The position numbers and the translations under genes are program-made. From assembly GCF_002099425.1 (NCBI RefSeq), contig NW_018343964.1, forward strand, positions 4,152,501 through 4,216,500: a stretch of 64,000 nt of DNA, read 5' to 3'. The DNA is from Phascolarctos cinereus (Eukaryota > Chordata > Mammalia > Diprotodontia > Phascolarctidae). How positions within the stretch are numbered: position 1 is the stretch's first letter; each line of letters opens with the position of its first letter. Below, one piece after another: positions 11,260-21,779 of this stretch. The notes below the pieces were generated by a model. That model ran no database searches. It was given only the letters and a program-made list of their open reading frames with translations, and was not told where the DNA came from.

Positions 11260-11700
11260 TAGTAAAATGAAAGACCATAAGACTGAGAGTTCAGGTGCTA
11301 GTTCTGATTTTGCTGCTAATTGTGTGACTGAGGCAGCTAGTTAGCGAAACAGAGAGAATGCTAAGCCTGGAGTCAAGAAGACCTGAGTTCAAATCTAGCC
11401 TCACGTATGTACTATCTATGTGACCCTGGGCAAGTTACTTATCCCTGTTTGTCTCAGTTCCCTTATCTGTAAAATGAGCTGGAGAAGGAAATGGCAAACA
11501 CTCCAGTATCTTTGCTAAGAAAACCCCAAATGGGATCATGAAAAGTCAGACAAGACTGAAACAACTCAATAAAAACAAGTTCTGGGACTTGGAGGAAACC
11601 ATTTCAGCTCTGAACTTCAGCTTGTTCTCTTGTAAAATGAGAGGACTTTATCTGATGGTTTGTAAAATCCCTTCTAGTTAGGACATTTTGATTCCAAGGA
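11260..11700 (+). mobile_element. CORE-SINE with CR1/L3-like tail, split by a MAR1-like SINE
   Basis: The head (11268-11332) reads caggtgctagttctgatttt and gctaattgtgtgactga. The 3' part resumes near 11578 (gttctgggacttggaggaaa) and ends with the aatcccttctagttaggaca tail. Confidence 0.65.
11333..11579 (+). mobile_element. MAR1-like SINE (+)
   Basis: Full-length type: gcagctagttagcgaaacag head, gacctgagttcaaatctagc B-box region, gagctggagaaggaaatgg core, ccccaaatgggatcatgaaa and an aacaactcaataaaaac end. Confidence 0.85.
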
Positions 11701-12239
11701 CCTCCTCCCTGTATAATACTCTTTATTCAAGGCTCTTCTTCTATATTCCTAGCTGTTACTGTGTTATTTTTGAGTCTGCTCAAAAGACAGGAGTCATGGA
11801 TCAACTGGGATGCTATTCCAACCCTTTTCCTCTTTCACCAATATTTGTCTTTCTAAGGCAAGTTTTACAGAAGGTCTGTAAGTTATTCTAGTGACTCTGA
11901 AATAAGCTATAGATTTCTATATGTCTGCTCATTATATTAGCCAAAGTAAGTTTTTCATGAGTGAGAGTTGGTGAGTAAGGTAATAATAACTTACATATGT
12001 ATAGAATGTTATGGTTTGCAAATTACTTTCATATTTAATTCATAAGAAGTGCTATTAAAAAATTTAATACAAAAAGTTATTCTGGAGGATGCAGTTGGCT
12101 ATAAAAAATTTTGATTCCAGCCCTCTAATGGTTGATAGTGAAGGCCTTTAATTCCCAGAAGTATAGTTCCTACTCTGACATTGTGAGAGAGTATCACCTG
12201 AGAAACTTGCTTGTTGCCCACTTTTTCTACAACTATTTG

Positions 12240-12315
12240 TGTGGTCACCTAGAATTTATTAAGTGCCTACTATGTACCTGACACCACGCTAAACGCTAAG
12301 TGTCTTTATGTGTGC
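12240..12315 (-). mobile_element. L2 3' tail fragment (antisense)
   Basis: Short antisense L2 end: gaatttattaagtgcctact (12252-12271). Confidence 0.5.
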
Positions 12316-13200
12316 TGGTGAGTGTAAGCATAAGTACCAACATTTGTGCATTTATTTTACTTTCTAGGCCTTCCCAAGGAGATTAATTAGGTTGATATAA
12401 TTATTTTATTACATCATAATTTTAGTCATTTATCTGTTAACTTTTTATCCCCATATTTAACCAAAAAGATCAAATTGTCCTCAAACAAGAATTTTTGTAT
12501 AGTATCTGTAGAGTAAATCCATATCCTAACCACATACACCATTTCCATAGAGCTTCTGCTGAAGTGTAAGATAACAGGGGCTCTATGTTTCTATAGACTT
12601 TTGAAGTTAGAAAAATATATTCCTTATCACAACCATGTAAGGTATATACTATTTCAAATTATACTTAGTTGAGAAAGGCTTTAAAAATTCCAATAAATAT
12701 TTACTTTATTATAGACTACTAAATAGATTTGCCAAAGAAAACTACAATCTTCAAATCTTTAATTATAATGGTGCAAATTTGGAAATTAAAATAACGTTAT
12801 AAACTATTATTCAACACAAGTGAAATGATTATACATATTCTGTCACTCTGAAAACATTTAAACAAATACACAGTGCAATGTGCCATCCTAACTCTCATAT
12901 GCTTAGCAAAAATATCTTTATTCTTCACTATAAGTGAAAACAACTCCATGAATTCTTCTGCTTTAGTCAACAATGAACAAAAGGTTATCAGTTAAAATCA
13001 GTAAATATTTTAAGTTAGAGTTTTCAATAGTTTCCTCCTGGTTTTTGTTTTTCTGTCTAAAATAGTTTGTTTTAAGCTCAAGGTAGCATCTTAAAATCCA
13101 GATAGAAAGCTATAGGAAAGAAGAGAGTACATTTGAGTGAATTTGGAAGCATTGAATAATTAACTCCCAAAACAGTCACTAATGACTCAAAGTCAACTTG
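12316..13200. other. Unassigned AT-rich stretch
   Basis: No repeat or coding frame that I can support. Confidence 0.4.
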
Positions 13201-13204
13201 AAGG

Positions 13205-13285
13205 GTAAATTTATAGCAGTTGTTTTGGTGGTAGCAAAAAACTGGAAAACAAGGGGATGCCCATTTACTGGGAATAGTTGAACAA
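13205..13285 (+). mobile_element. L1 ORF2 short fragment (+)
   Basis: About 80 bases of L1 ORF2 C-terminus (gtaaatttatagcagttgtt, then ggatgcccatttactgggaa). It shares the variant wording of the L1 piece at 14780-14860 and ends just as abruptly, with no tail. Confidence 0.65.
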
Positions 13286-13294
13286 CTTGAAGGG

Positions 13295-13545
13295 AAGTCA
13301 ACTAAAATGGAGCTAGAGACATTTATCTTTGACCTTGGCCTGTTCAATATTTTTATCAATTTCCTGGATAAAGACATAGATGACAAACTTCTAGAGTTTG
13401 CAGAGGACATGGAGATGGGAGGGCCAGTGAACATACTTTATGACAGACAAAATCCAAAGAATAAACTTACAAATACAAGGAAGGGGGAGATGTGGCTTGA
13501 AAACAGATCATGTGAAAATGATCTGGGGGTTTTAATGATAATAAC
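13295..13545 (+). mobile_element. CR1/L3 LINE ORF2 fragment (+)
   Basis: Contains the L3/CR1 reverse-transcriptase stretch tggataaagacatagatgac (13363-13382), cttctagagtttgcagagga and gaaaatgatctgggggtttt (13514-13533). The 102-codon frame here is this relic. Confidence 0.8.
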
Positions 13546-13800
13546 AGACATCATTATAGTACTTTGTGGTTTTCCAACCACTTTTATAATTATCTCATTT
13601 GGGTTCTCACATTAGGAAAAACCCTGTGAAATGTGCTCCAGCTATTATTGTCCCCATATTACAGAGAAGGAAAGTGAGCTTAAGAGAGATTAATTGATTT
13701 GCCCACAGTTATATGGCTAGGCTAGTAGGTATCTGAAACAAGATTTGAACTGAGATCTTCCTGATCTGAGCCCAATGGTCCATCCTAGAGGCCTTAATGG
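13546..13800 (-). mobile_element. MIR SINE (antisense)
   Basis: Antisense MIR: attatctcatttgggttctc, attacagagaaggaaagtga, atttgaactgagatcttcct. Confidence 0.7.
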
Positions 13801-13819
13801 CCTCTAAAATAATTTTTAA

Positions 13820-14085
13820 AAAATGAATACATATAGCATTTTCAGGTTTGCAACCATGCAAACTCCTTTCCATATATAATCTTAGTTGATTCTGAAAACC
13901 TTGTGAGGTAAGATCCAGAGCTGCTATTATCCCCATTTTACAGATGAGGAAACTGAATTACAAAGACATTAAGTAAGCAGCTCAAATCCATAGAGCTAGG
14001 AAGTATCAGAAACAGGATTCAATCTGAGGACTTCCTGACTCTAGGTCCAGCATTCCATCTGTTCTATACTATTTTAGTTGATTAT
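13820..14085 (-). mobile_element. MIR SINE (antisense), second copy
   Basis: Antisense MIR pattern with ccccattttacagatgagga (13931-13950) and aggacttcctgactctaggt (14026-14045). Confidence 0.75.
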
Positions 14086-14280
14086 AAGCTGAGTAGCAGT
14101 CAACAATAAATGGCAAGGGAATTAAAGCAAAAAATTAATTTAATCTTAATTTGTATTAAAGTAAGTGTTTTGTCCAAAGTAAGGGATATTCTAGGCCCAC
14201 TGTAACCTACTCTGTTTAGGCCAGATCTGGAATTCTATGCTCTTTCTAGGAGTTGTATTTTAGGCAGGATATTGGCAAGC

Positions 14281-14930
14281 TTAGCAGCTGGATGACGCAA
14301 TGGAATGAACACTGGGCTTGGAATCAGAGGACTCATCTTCATGAGTTCAAATCTGGCCTCAGATACTTTCTAGCTATGTGACCCTGGGCAAGCCACTTAA
14401 CCCTATTTGCCTCAATATCTCATCTGTAAAATGAGCTGGAGAAGGAAATGACAAGTCACTCCAGTATCTTAGGGCTGGACTTTGAATGAAGAGAAAATAA
14501 CCTGGATCCCAATAATTGGTTATTAATATAATAGAAAAAAATCTCTCCTCTCAGCTAAAATGACAGAAAAGGAAAATGACAAATGCTGGAGGGGATGCGG
14601 GAAGATAGAAACACTAATGCTTTGTTGATGGAGCTGTGAACTGGTCCAACCATTCTGGAGAAGAATTTGGAACTATATACAAAGGGCTATCAAAATATGC
14701 ATACCCTTTGACCCAGAAATACCACTACTAGGTCTGTATCCCAAAGGGATCAAAGAAAAGGGAAAAGGATCTATATGTACAAGTAAATTTATAGCAGTTC
14801 CTTTGGTGATGACAAAGAACTAGAAAACAAGGATGCCCATTTACTGGGAATAGTTGAATAAGTCATGGTCTATAAGGGATGAAATGGGGTCACGAAGAGT
14901 CAGACACAGCTCAAAGCACCAAACAACAAC
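14281..14930 (+). mobile_element. MAR1-like SINE inside CR1/L3, itself interrupted
   Basis: The SINE head starts at about 14281 (gcagctggatgacgcaatgg) and runs to the gtatctt core at 14474. It resumes near 14880 with aaatggggtcacgaagagtc and ends caaacaacaac. About 14 bases of SINE body between the halves are missing. Confidence 0.8.
14475..14878 (+). mobile_element. L1 ORF2 fragment inside the SINE
   Basis: L1 ORF2 C-terminal wording runs from about 14545 (ctaaaatgacagaaaagg) through aaccattctggagaagaatt and cctttgacccagaaatacca to about 14873. Both ends are internal to L1, and there is no 3'UTR or A tail. About 65 bases at the left edge (14475-14540) are unassigned. Confidence 0.75.
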
Positions 14931-15229
14931 CTTGACAAACTTGGAAGAATCCTGAGAAAGACAACCAGGAGGGTGAGAACCCTGGAGACCATGCCATTCA
15001 AGAAGCAGTTAAAGGAAATGGAGATGTTTAGTCTGGAGGAAAGGGGAACTTTGATAGATGTGGTGGAAGTTGCTGAGGTATAGATTAGACTTGAAATAAG
15101 GACAATTTTTCCTAACAAGAGCTTTCCAAAAGTGGGATGAGTTGCCTCAGGGGGTAGGCAACTTTTCATCAGAAGTCTCCAAACAGAAATGATGGCCACT
15201 TGTTGAAGATGTGGAGGTAATGCAGATCA

Positions 15230-15415
15230 GGTACAATTTTGACTAGATATGTGATCCTGGGCAAGTCATTTAATATCTGTCTGCCTCAGTTTTCTCATCT
15301 GTAAGATGTAAACTCACCTCCCAGGGAAGTAGTGAGAATTAAATACGATGTTTGTAAAGAGCATTGCAAACTTAAAGAATGAAGTAAATGTTAAAACTAT
15401 TCTTTGTATTAGGTG
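15230..15415 (+). mobile_element. MIR SINE (+), 3' two thirds
   Basis: Reads gatcctgggcaagtcattta, ctcagttttctcatctgtaa, then a gtttgtaaagagcattgcaa end. Confidence 0.75.
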
Positions 15416-16615
15416 TCCAGTGTTGTCTCTTTCAATGTTAGATGCTATCGATCCACTTGAGAAGCAACTGTAATAGCAGATATGGGCCACTAGATGTCAC
15501 ACTGAACCTAGTGTTTCCTTAAACATCCAAGGGCATGGGGATAATGTGAGATTGATAAGCATTGTTTCCTTTGGATTTTTTTTTCCAAGAGAGAAAACAA
15601 ACACAGTACAAACGCAAGTTTCTAACCCTTCTAAACAGATTTTGAGTGCTATTTGCCCATTGCAATGAACTTCCAATTATCCTTGCTAACAGATAAAACC
15701 GTGGTGTTAGCTAACAACGACATCATTTACATTTGGCTTCAGAATGTATTAAGTTACTTTTTCTCCATCAGATCAACGTTATTAATTATGACCATATTAA
15801 TAACCAATTTGCATTGCTTGGGGTACAGCAAAGTCAACCAGAAAACGGAACAGAAAGATGTTGGATGTAAGAGGAATGGCCAACTTACAAGATAGATAAT
15901 TGCTATTTTCTTTATCTACAATCTTGTTCCACTTAGAGGATTGTGAATAATTTCTTTGGAATATGATTTGATAGACATTACTATAATGTATTTACTTGAA
16001 ATAAATACCAAGGCTAAAAAGTTATGGTTGAAAACAACATCAAATTATTTTGGCCTGGGCTGGTAGTTGTCTGTGGAAATGAGGAAGTTAGGCCACTTTC
16101 CACCTGCAGATGACCTTAAGCTCCCCCAGAGGAGAGAGACATACAAGGCACTTTTACCTCACTGTGAGGTGTCCATTGCACTTTAAGGAGAATGATTCAT
16201 CTCTCCCTGTACACCCACATGAGTTCAATTAAAAGAGCCTGCTTAATTGCATGTGACTATGTCCCTCTCTTAAGGTTAGATTCCTCTCTGTGGTCAGCTC
16301 CCTGTAGCCTGCCTTTTCACAGAACCCATTATCAGAGATGCCCAGGGTGCTTTTCTTTTCAATTCAGGGAAAGCTATGTTGCATTAACAATGGGATGGCT
16401 TTTAAGCCAGGTCAATATACACGGAGGCTCCCCTTTTCCCATCAGCCTATAAAGCTCTGTCACAAAATAGCCCAGCAGCCTCCCTCTGCTTTTCCTGTTA
16501 GCCTACTGTGAAGCCCAAGAGCTCACTAAAGTTTTGCTAGCTTTTTTTTTCTGTTGTCTGAGGACTCATGAGTCCTGACAGGTGTATTTATCTGCTTAGT
16601 GTGGTGAGAGGCAGC
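15416..16615. other. Unassigned non-coding stretch
   Basis: Unique-looking DNA. The 80- and 86-codon plus frames (15653-15895, 16192-16452) show no recognisable domain. Confidence 0.4.
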
Positions 16616-16619
16616 AAAG

Positions 16620-16760
16620 TTTATAGAAAATATCCCTGAGCTTATACACAAGACAGCTGGATTTGAGTCTCTAATCTCTGTCACTTATCAGCTATATAAC
16701 CTTAGTAATTGAATTTCTCTGGGCCTCAGTTTCCTCATCTATAAAATGGAAATTCACTTT
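16620..16760 (+). mobile_element. MIR SINE (+)
   Basis: MIR body: gctatataaccttagtaatt, then ctctgggcctcagtttcctc (16717-16736). Confidence 0.7.
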
Positions 16761-16934
16761 AGTTCAGTGATTTATTAAATGGCTACTACACACAATATAT
16801 TATACAAGGGGCTTCAGAGAGGCTTACTCTGGAGATACAGAACAGATGAATAAAGGAAAAAGGACTAGATATGTGGGTATTAAAGCTGGTGGCAGAGACA
16901 AGTCAAATATTTCGAAAGCTTCCCCCCACCCCGA

Positions 16935-17150
16935 ATTTCAGATCCCTTTTGGGGTTTTCTTGACAAAGATACTGGAGTGGTTTGCCATTTCCTTCTTCAG
17001 CTTATTTTACAGATGGGGAAACTGAGGTAAGCAGAGCTAAGTTCTCCAGGGTCACACAGCTAGTAAGTGTCTGAGGGCAGATTTGAACTCAGAAAGATGA
17101 GTCTTCTGACTCCAGTCCCAGTGCCTTATTTATCTACTGCTCCACCTAGG
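16935..17150 (-). mobile_element. MAR1-like SINE (antisense)
   Basis: Reads ggggttttcttgacaaagat, catttccttcttcagcttat, gggtcacacagctagtaagt and the head complement ctactgctccacctagg. It adjoins an antisense L2 tail. Confidence 0.85.
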
Positions 17151-17535
17151 TTTAGCACTTATGTGCCAAACACTGTTCTAAGCTCTGGGGATACGAATAG
17201 AAGCAAAAAAGAGAGACAGTTTTTGCCTTCAAGAAGTTTGCATTCTAATAGGAAAAGACTATATATGATGGAGCTGAAAGAGGGGCATGAACAAATAACT
17301 GCATAAGGGTGTGATGGAGAAGGAAGTATGGAGCAGCAAGAGAGCGGCCCAGACAGCAATGAAGGGGAGTGAACATGGCTGGTCCTGGAGAACCTTCCAT
17401 AAAGTTGAGAATCTGGGAGGAAATAACCAATCAGGGAAAGGGGCTTTAGGGGTAGAAAGATCTTCCCAAATAAGATTACTAGAGTTAGGTGTAGAAAGAA
17501 TTTGGAAAAGTCAGAAGAAGTAGGGTCCAGAGAGA
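17151..17535 (-). mobile_element. L2 3' end (antisense)
   Basis: The antisense L2 tail is clear at 17152-17255 (tagcacttatgtgccaaaca, ccttcaagaagtttgcattc). The rest, to about 17535, is eroded. The overlapping frames on both strands are shadows of this relic. Confidence 0.6.
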
Positions 17536-17910
17536 CAACATTGAGGTGGCCCTGCATGGAATCCAACCTTGGAAGTTACCTGGTTTACCTCCGTTGGTAG
17601 TGAAAAGACACCAAATCTCCCAGTCAAATTTCTGCCACTAGCTAGCTATAGGAAGAACATATATGTCTTGTATATCTTTATCTCTATATAGAGTCTCTTA
17701 ATGTATTTAGGCCTCATTTTTTTCATTTGAATAGTGATGGTTTTGAACCAGATATTGTCAAAAGATCCTGTGTCTGGGAGAAGGTGGAGGAGGGGAATAA
17801 TTGGAAGGTTCTCTGTGGGCCGTGAGGAAATAATGAATAAATAGATGCATTTATTGACTCTTACTGGGTACTTCTTGGCTATAAAACATGACATCTAGGT
17901 CTCTTTTCCA
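17536..17910. other. Unassigned stretch
   Basis: No repeat recognised with confidence. Confidence 0.35.
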
Positions 17911-17914
17911 ACAA

Positions 17915-18605
17915 TTCAATTCAGTAAATATTTATTAAGTACCTTAATATGGGCAAAGCACCAAGTAGGTTACTGCCAATAAAAAGACAAAAATGAAATT
18001 GTCCCTGCCCTCAAGGAATTTAGATTGGGGGGTGGGGTGGAGTGGTGCTAATGCCACGGGATCATAGAGCCGTGGAAGAGGTCATCTAGTCCACTTCTCC
18101 ATGTCAAAGATGAAACAGAAGCTCAGAGAGGTTGAGACTTGCTCAAGCTCATATATGTAGAGACACGACCACAATTCATAAACCAGGCCCTGTGACTCCA
18201 AGTTCACTTCTCTTTTCACTGTACCATGCTGCCACGTGCAAAGATAAACAGATTAACAATTGGGGGTAACAGGGAAAGATTCATAGGGGAGGTGGCACCT
18301 GAAGTGACCCTTGCAAGGTAGCAACAAGAAGGGAGAACATTCAAGGCATGGGGGAGAGCTCATGCAGGTGCTCGTAAGAGATGGAATGTTGAGTTCAAAG
18401 GCTATGTAAGTTCATTTGGTTTGGAACATAGAATATGTAAAGGAGAGGTATGTGAAATAAAGCTGGAAAGGTCAGTGGAGCCAGATTGCTGAGGGCCTTC
18501 AATGTCAGGCTGAGAAGTTTGCATCTGACCCTAGAGGCAGTGGGGAGCTACTGAAACTGTTTGAGCAGAAGAGTGACATGGTCAGACCTGTGTTTTAAGA
18601 AGATT
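17915..18605 (-). mobile_element. L2 LINE (antisense), carrying a SINE
   Basis: Antisense L2 from its 3' end (ccctgccctcaaggaatttag, 18004 onward) to the ORF2 C-terminal blocks ggggagctactgaaactgtt (18541-18560) and gagtgacatggtcagacctg (18571-18590). It is interrupted at about 18058-18235. Confidence 0.8.
18058..18236 (-). mobile_element. CORE-SINE with CR1/L3-like tail (antisense)
   Basis: Begins atcatagagccgtggaagag (the tail complement), then gaagctcagagaggttgaga, and ends with the head complement ttcactgtaccatgctgcca. Confidence 0.7.
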
Positions 18606-18664
18606 ATTTTGGGAGATTTTGGGAGATATATCTATATGCTCTAGAGGGTTGATAGCAGCTCTCT

Positions 18665-18845
18665 TTGTGCAAGGTTGCTTTAAGAACAACTTTGAGTGAA
18701 TAAGTCATTTTGACTATTATAAATACCCAAATTAATTACAACAGACATATGAAAGAAGACTATCTGCATCCAGAGAAAGAACTGATAAATAGATGTATAG
18801 AATGATTTTACACACACATACACACATATTTGTGTCTAATGGTAG
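18665..18845 (+). mobile_element. L1-related 3' region fragment (+)
   Basis: Reads tgagtgaataagtcattttg, catccagagaaagaactgat and cacatatttgtgtctaatgg, a pattern I associate with marsupial L1-type 3' regions. Tentative. Confidence 0.4.
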
Positions 18846-19470
18846 ACACTAGTGAAGCAGGGAGAGCTGCTAACCCCAGAGGCCCCAGCACAGAAAGCCA
18901 GTGACCATCTCCTCCTCCCCTCTCTCTTTCCTGCCTCCTTCACCACTTCTTCCCACCCCAACCCTGTGCAAGAAGCTTGGGACAGTGCCCCTATACCCCA
19001 GGAGGACAGATCAACTTTAAAAGTCATAAAATAGGTTGGAAAAGGAACAAAAATTAAAAAGTCCTGACTATAGAAAGCTACTATGACAAGAGGGAAGCTC
19101 AAGACACAAACTCAGAAGAGGACAACAATGTCAAAACACTTACGTGGGAAGCCTCAAAGAGAAATATGATTTGGTCTTGGGCCCGAAAGGTCCTCATGGA
19201 AGAGCTCAAAAGGGATTTTAAATCAAATAAGAGAGGTAGAAGAAAAATTAGGAAAAGAAATAGGAATTATGCAAAAAGAGTCCATAGCTTAGAAAAAGAA
19301 ATTGACTCCTTAAAAAGTAGAATTGGCCAAATGGAAAAAGAGTTATGAAAATCCACTGAAGAGAACAACTTCTCAAAAAGCAGAGCTAGTCGAATGGAAA
19401 AGGAGGTACAAAAGTTAACTTTTGGAAAATAAGAAAACAATTTCTTAAAAATTAGAGATATAATGAGCTT
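18846..19470 (+). mobile_element. L1 5'UTR end and ORF1 coiled-coil half (+)
   Basis: Presumed 5'UTR/leader is followed at about 19126 by an ORF1 relic starting MSKHLRGKPQRE. It then has the L1 ORF1p coiled coil (MEELKRDF, SLEKEIDSLKSRIGQMEKEL at 19288-19347). A stop at about 19346 and further breaks interrupt it. It ends before the RRM domain, at about 19470. Confidence 0.75.
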
Positions 19471-19474
19471 TGTG

Positions 19475-20345
19475 TTTGTTTGATCATGTCTTTGATGGAA
19501 CCCAGTGATTCTTAAATTATCCCCCATTGACCTTTCTAGGACAGTTAATTTTGGTAGTACATGCATTATATTTTCTGTTCCTTTTTTCTCCAAGATTTTT
19601 ACCCCCCTCAACATTTCTTGTTGTCTCTTAGATTTACTGAATTCTGTTTGTTCCATTCTGATTTTCAGGCAGTTTGCTACTTGAATAAGGCTTTCTACCT
19701 TCTGTTTTAGGCTACTTGTTTTCCTTCCAGTTTTTCCTTCCAGAACTCTTATTTGACTTATAATTTCATTCTGTATCTCTTTTCATTTCTTCTAAGCCAC
19801 TTTTATGGTCCTTTAGCTCAGACCATATTTTTCCCATGAGTCTTTACTCTTGCATGCTGTAGAATTATTCTTTTCTTTGGGTTTAACCTCCTGGGTGTCT
19901 CTTGATACATAGTATTTTTCTACTGTGTTTGGTATCTTTTTCAGTTTACTTGTATCTCTAACCTCATTTTCTGGTTTGGTATTTTGTAGCAGTATCAGGT
20001 TCTGTCCCCTTCTACATGATCATATGAGGTACTAGGACCCTTTTTAGGACTGCCTTTGGTTTTCTGGGTTCTTCTTTTTGGCTTCCACATCACCTAGTGT
20101 GTCTAATGGGTTTTAGGTCTCCCTGGATCATCTCAAATTAGAGGGCACTGCCAACTTCTGACCTTCCTTGGAACATCCAGGTCAGAATAATGTTCCCAGA
20201 CTCCATTTCTATAGGAGTATCTGGACCTTCACTGTCTGAATACAGTATACTTCTATCCCACCCCCCACCTTGGAAAAGGGCTTGAGGTACCTCTAGAAAA
20301 TCCCTGTCAAAGTGTTGATACAGTTCCAGTTTTTTTTTTTAATCT
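19475..20345 (-). mobile_element. L1-type 5'UTR and ORF1 half (antisense)
   Basis: On the minus strand the 5'UTR-like part lies at 20345-19930. A coiled-coil ORF1 relic follows (NCLKIRMEQTEF near 19640, then MGDNLRITGF near 19510). It ends where ORF1p would enter its RRM. The wording differs from the plus-strand ORF1 to its left, so it is probably another subfamily. Confidence 0.65.
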
Positions 20346-20529
20346 ATGTCCATCCTAGCTTCCCTGACAGTATCCCTCTCCCTTTGCCTTAAGCTTATGG
20401 ATGTCTTTTTATGAAATCCTGGGCTAGAAAAAATTATTTACTGTTGTTTCTTTTTGGATTTCTTGATATTTGTTTTATCTGGTGTTTAAAAAAAATCTAC
20501 TGGTTTATCTGTGAAACATTACATCATCT

Positions 20530-20939
20530 TCACCAGAAGTTCGTTGATAGCTCTTTCTAATATGGCTCCAGCCCACCTGGAGTGGTATTTTCTCTTCAAC
20601 ATACTATTTTCAAACTGGCCATACTTGCTGCCCCTGAATACAACAATTCACCCTTGGATTCTATGCCTTTGCATAATCTGTTTCCCAGACTTGGAATGCT
20701 CCTTTTCTTCTTAGAATCCCTAGCTTTTCATTTCAGTTCAGGCCTTTCCTTATCCCTGCCCCTTCAGCTGTTAATGCTTTCCTACCCAATTCCTTTGTAT
20801 GTATCTTGTATGTGATTTGTATTTGTTTTTCTGTGTGTTACATACCCCTCTCAACCCCACACTCCATATAGTACTGTTTTTGTCTTTACACACCCAAGGT
20901 CTTGGTGCATGGCACCAAGGAAGCACTTAATAAATGCTT
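20530..20939 (+). mobile_element. L2 3' end (+), interrupted by 7SL copy
   Basis: Sense L2: atggctccagcccacctgga (20562-20581), cccagacttggaatgctcct (20683-20702), tggcaccaaggaagcactta (20910-20929). The 7SL retrocopy inserted in its final bases. Confidence 0.75.
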
Positions 20940-21207
20940 TTTTTGTTTGGTTTTAAATAGTAGGTAATTCTATCTTGCCCAGGCTGGAGCTGTAGTGGCT
21001 ATTTATGGGTCTGATCATTTTTCTGAACTGGGCTGCTTTACAGGTTGGTGGTCTTTCATTCCCAGAATCTCACCATATTGTGTTGGGCTTTTTGCAGACC
21101 CTCAGTCACCTTTAGCCCTGCTGTAGCTCAGACCCTCCCAAACTCAAGCAATCCACCAGCCTTGACATTCCTAGTTGCAGGAACTACACAGATGTGCCAC
21201 AATTGAT
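20940..21207 (-). pseudogene. 7SL (SRP) RNA retropseudogene
   Basis: The reverse complement follows 7SL RNA from end to end. The 5' domain (gtagttcctgcaac, then ggctggtggattgcttgag) lies at about 21200-21130. The central S domain is present, with the caatatggtg landmark at 21080-21071. The 3' domain, ending in the block that reads ttgcccaggctggagc on the plus strand, is at 20976-20991. An A-rich tail (about 20964-20940, seen as T-rich here) follows. The direct repeat taaatgctt flanks it (20931-20939 and 21208-21216) and lies in the L2 tail that it entered. Substitutions throughout and the lack of a promoter context mark it as a dead LINE-mobilised copy. It is a full-length monomer with the S domain, not an Alu or B1 type SINE. 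Confidence 0.9.
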
Positions 21208-21219
21208 TAAATGCTTCTT

Positions 21220-21640
21220 AAATGGACTTGTTTCCCTGGACTAGACTCTCAAGGTATCTAGAAAAAAAGTTTTAAAATAATAATAAAATTCACATCGTGT
21301 TTCCCCTTAAAGCCATCTCTTCAGATTCTTAGGTTTTCTTCACTCCCCCTCCCTCACATATTAGCCCTTAAGGGTAATATTGCCACAAGGTACTAGAGGG
21401 CTAGAATGAGATCTGAGGAAATAGGAAGTGAACATTTCTTTAAAGAAGAAACCCAGAATTCCAAAGATGTTTTCATTAACAATATGGGGCCCAGATGAAA
21501 CACGAAAGTTCTGCCCTATCAGTTCCCAGGAATCCCATCTACCTGTATTAAAGAAAAATCTATATGTTGTCTTTAATTTGAGATGTCAGGAAAATGACAG
21601 TAACCAGATTCAATTTGATTGAAGTTGGCTTATAGAATTG
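21220..21640. other. Unassigned stretch
   Basis: No repeat or coding frame that I can support. Confidence 0.35.
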
Positions 21641-21646
21641 AAGCCA

Positions 21647-21769
21647 TAGGGGTGGGGAACCTGCAGCCTTGAGGCCACATGTGGCCCTCTCCGTCCTAAA
21701 GTGTGGCCCTTTGCCTGAATCCAAACTTCACAGAACATTGTTCTTGAGGCTGCGGGTCGCCCACCCCTG
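21647..21769. mobile_element. hAT-type MITE, internally deleted
   Basis: Inverted ends: aggggtggggaacctgcagc at the left and gctgcgggtcgcccacccct at the right (about 21750-21768). The interior has the subterminal ccacatgtggccctct and tgtggccctttgcctgaatc blocks of a known marsupial hAT family. I found no matching 8-bp target duplication. Confidence 0.75.
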
Positions 21770-21779
21770 GTTTAAGGGG

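Larger units (their letters stand above)
14145..15225 (+). mobile_element. CR1/L3 LINE (+), host of a nested insertion
   Basis: The left half (14145-14280) ends ggcaggatattggcaagctt. The right half resumes near 14930 with cttgacaaacttggaagaat. It continues through gagatgtttagtctggagga (15021-15040) and agctttccaaaagtgggatg (15120-15139) to the C-terminal end. The break point is duplicated as ttggcaagctt / ttgacaaactt. Confidence 0.8.

Noticed and set aside
20940-21207. Alu-like SINE
   Set aside because: The central S domain of 7SL is present and there is no dimer or shortened monomer, so it is a direct 7SL retrocopy.
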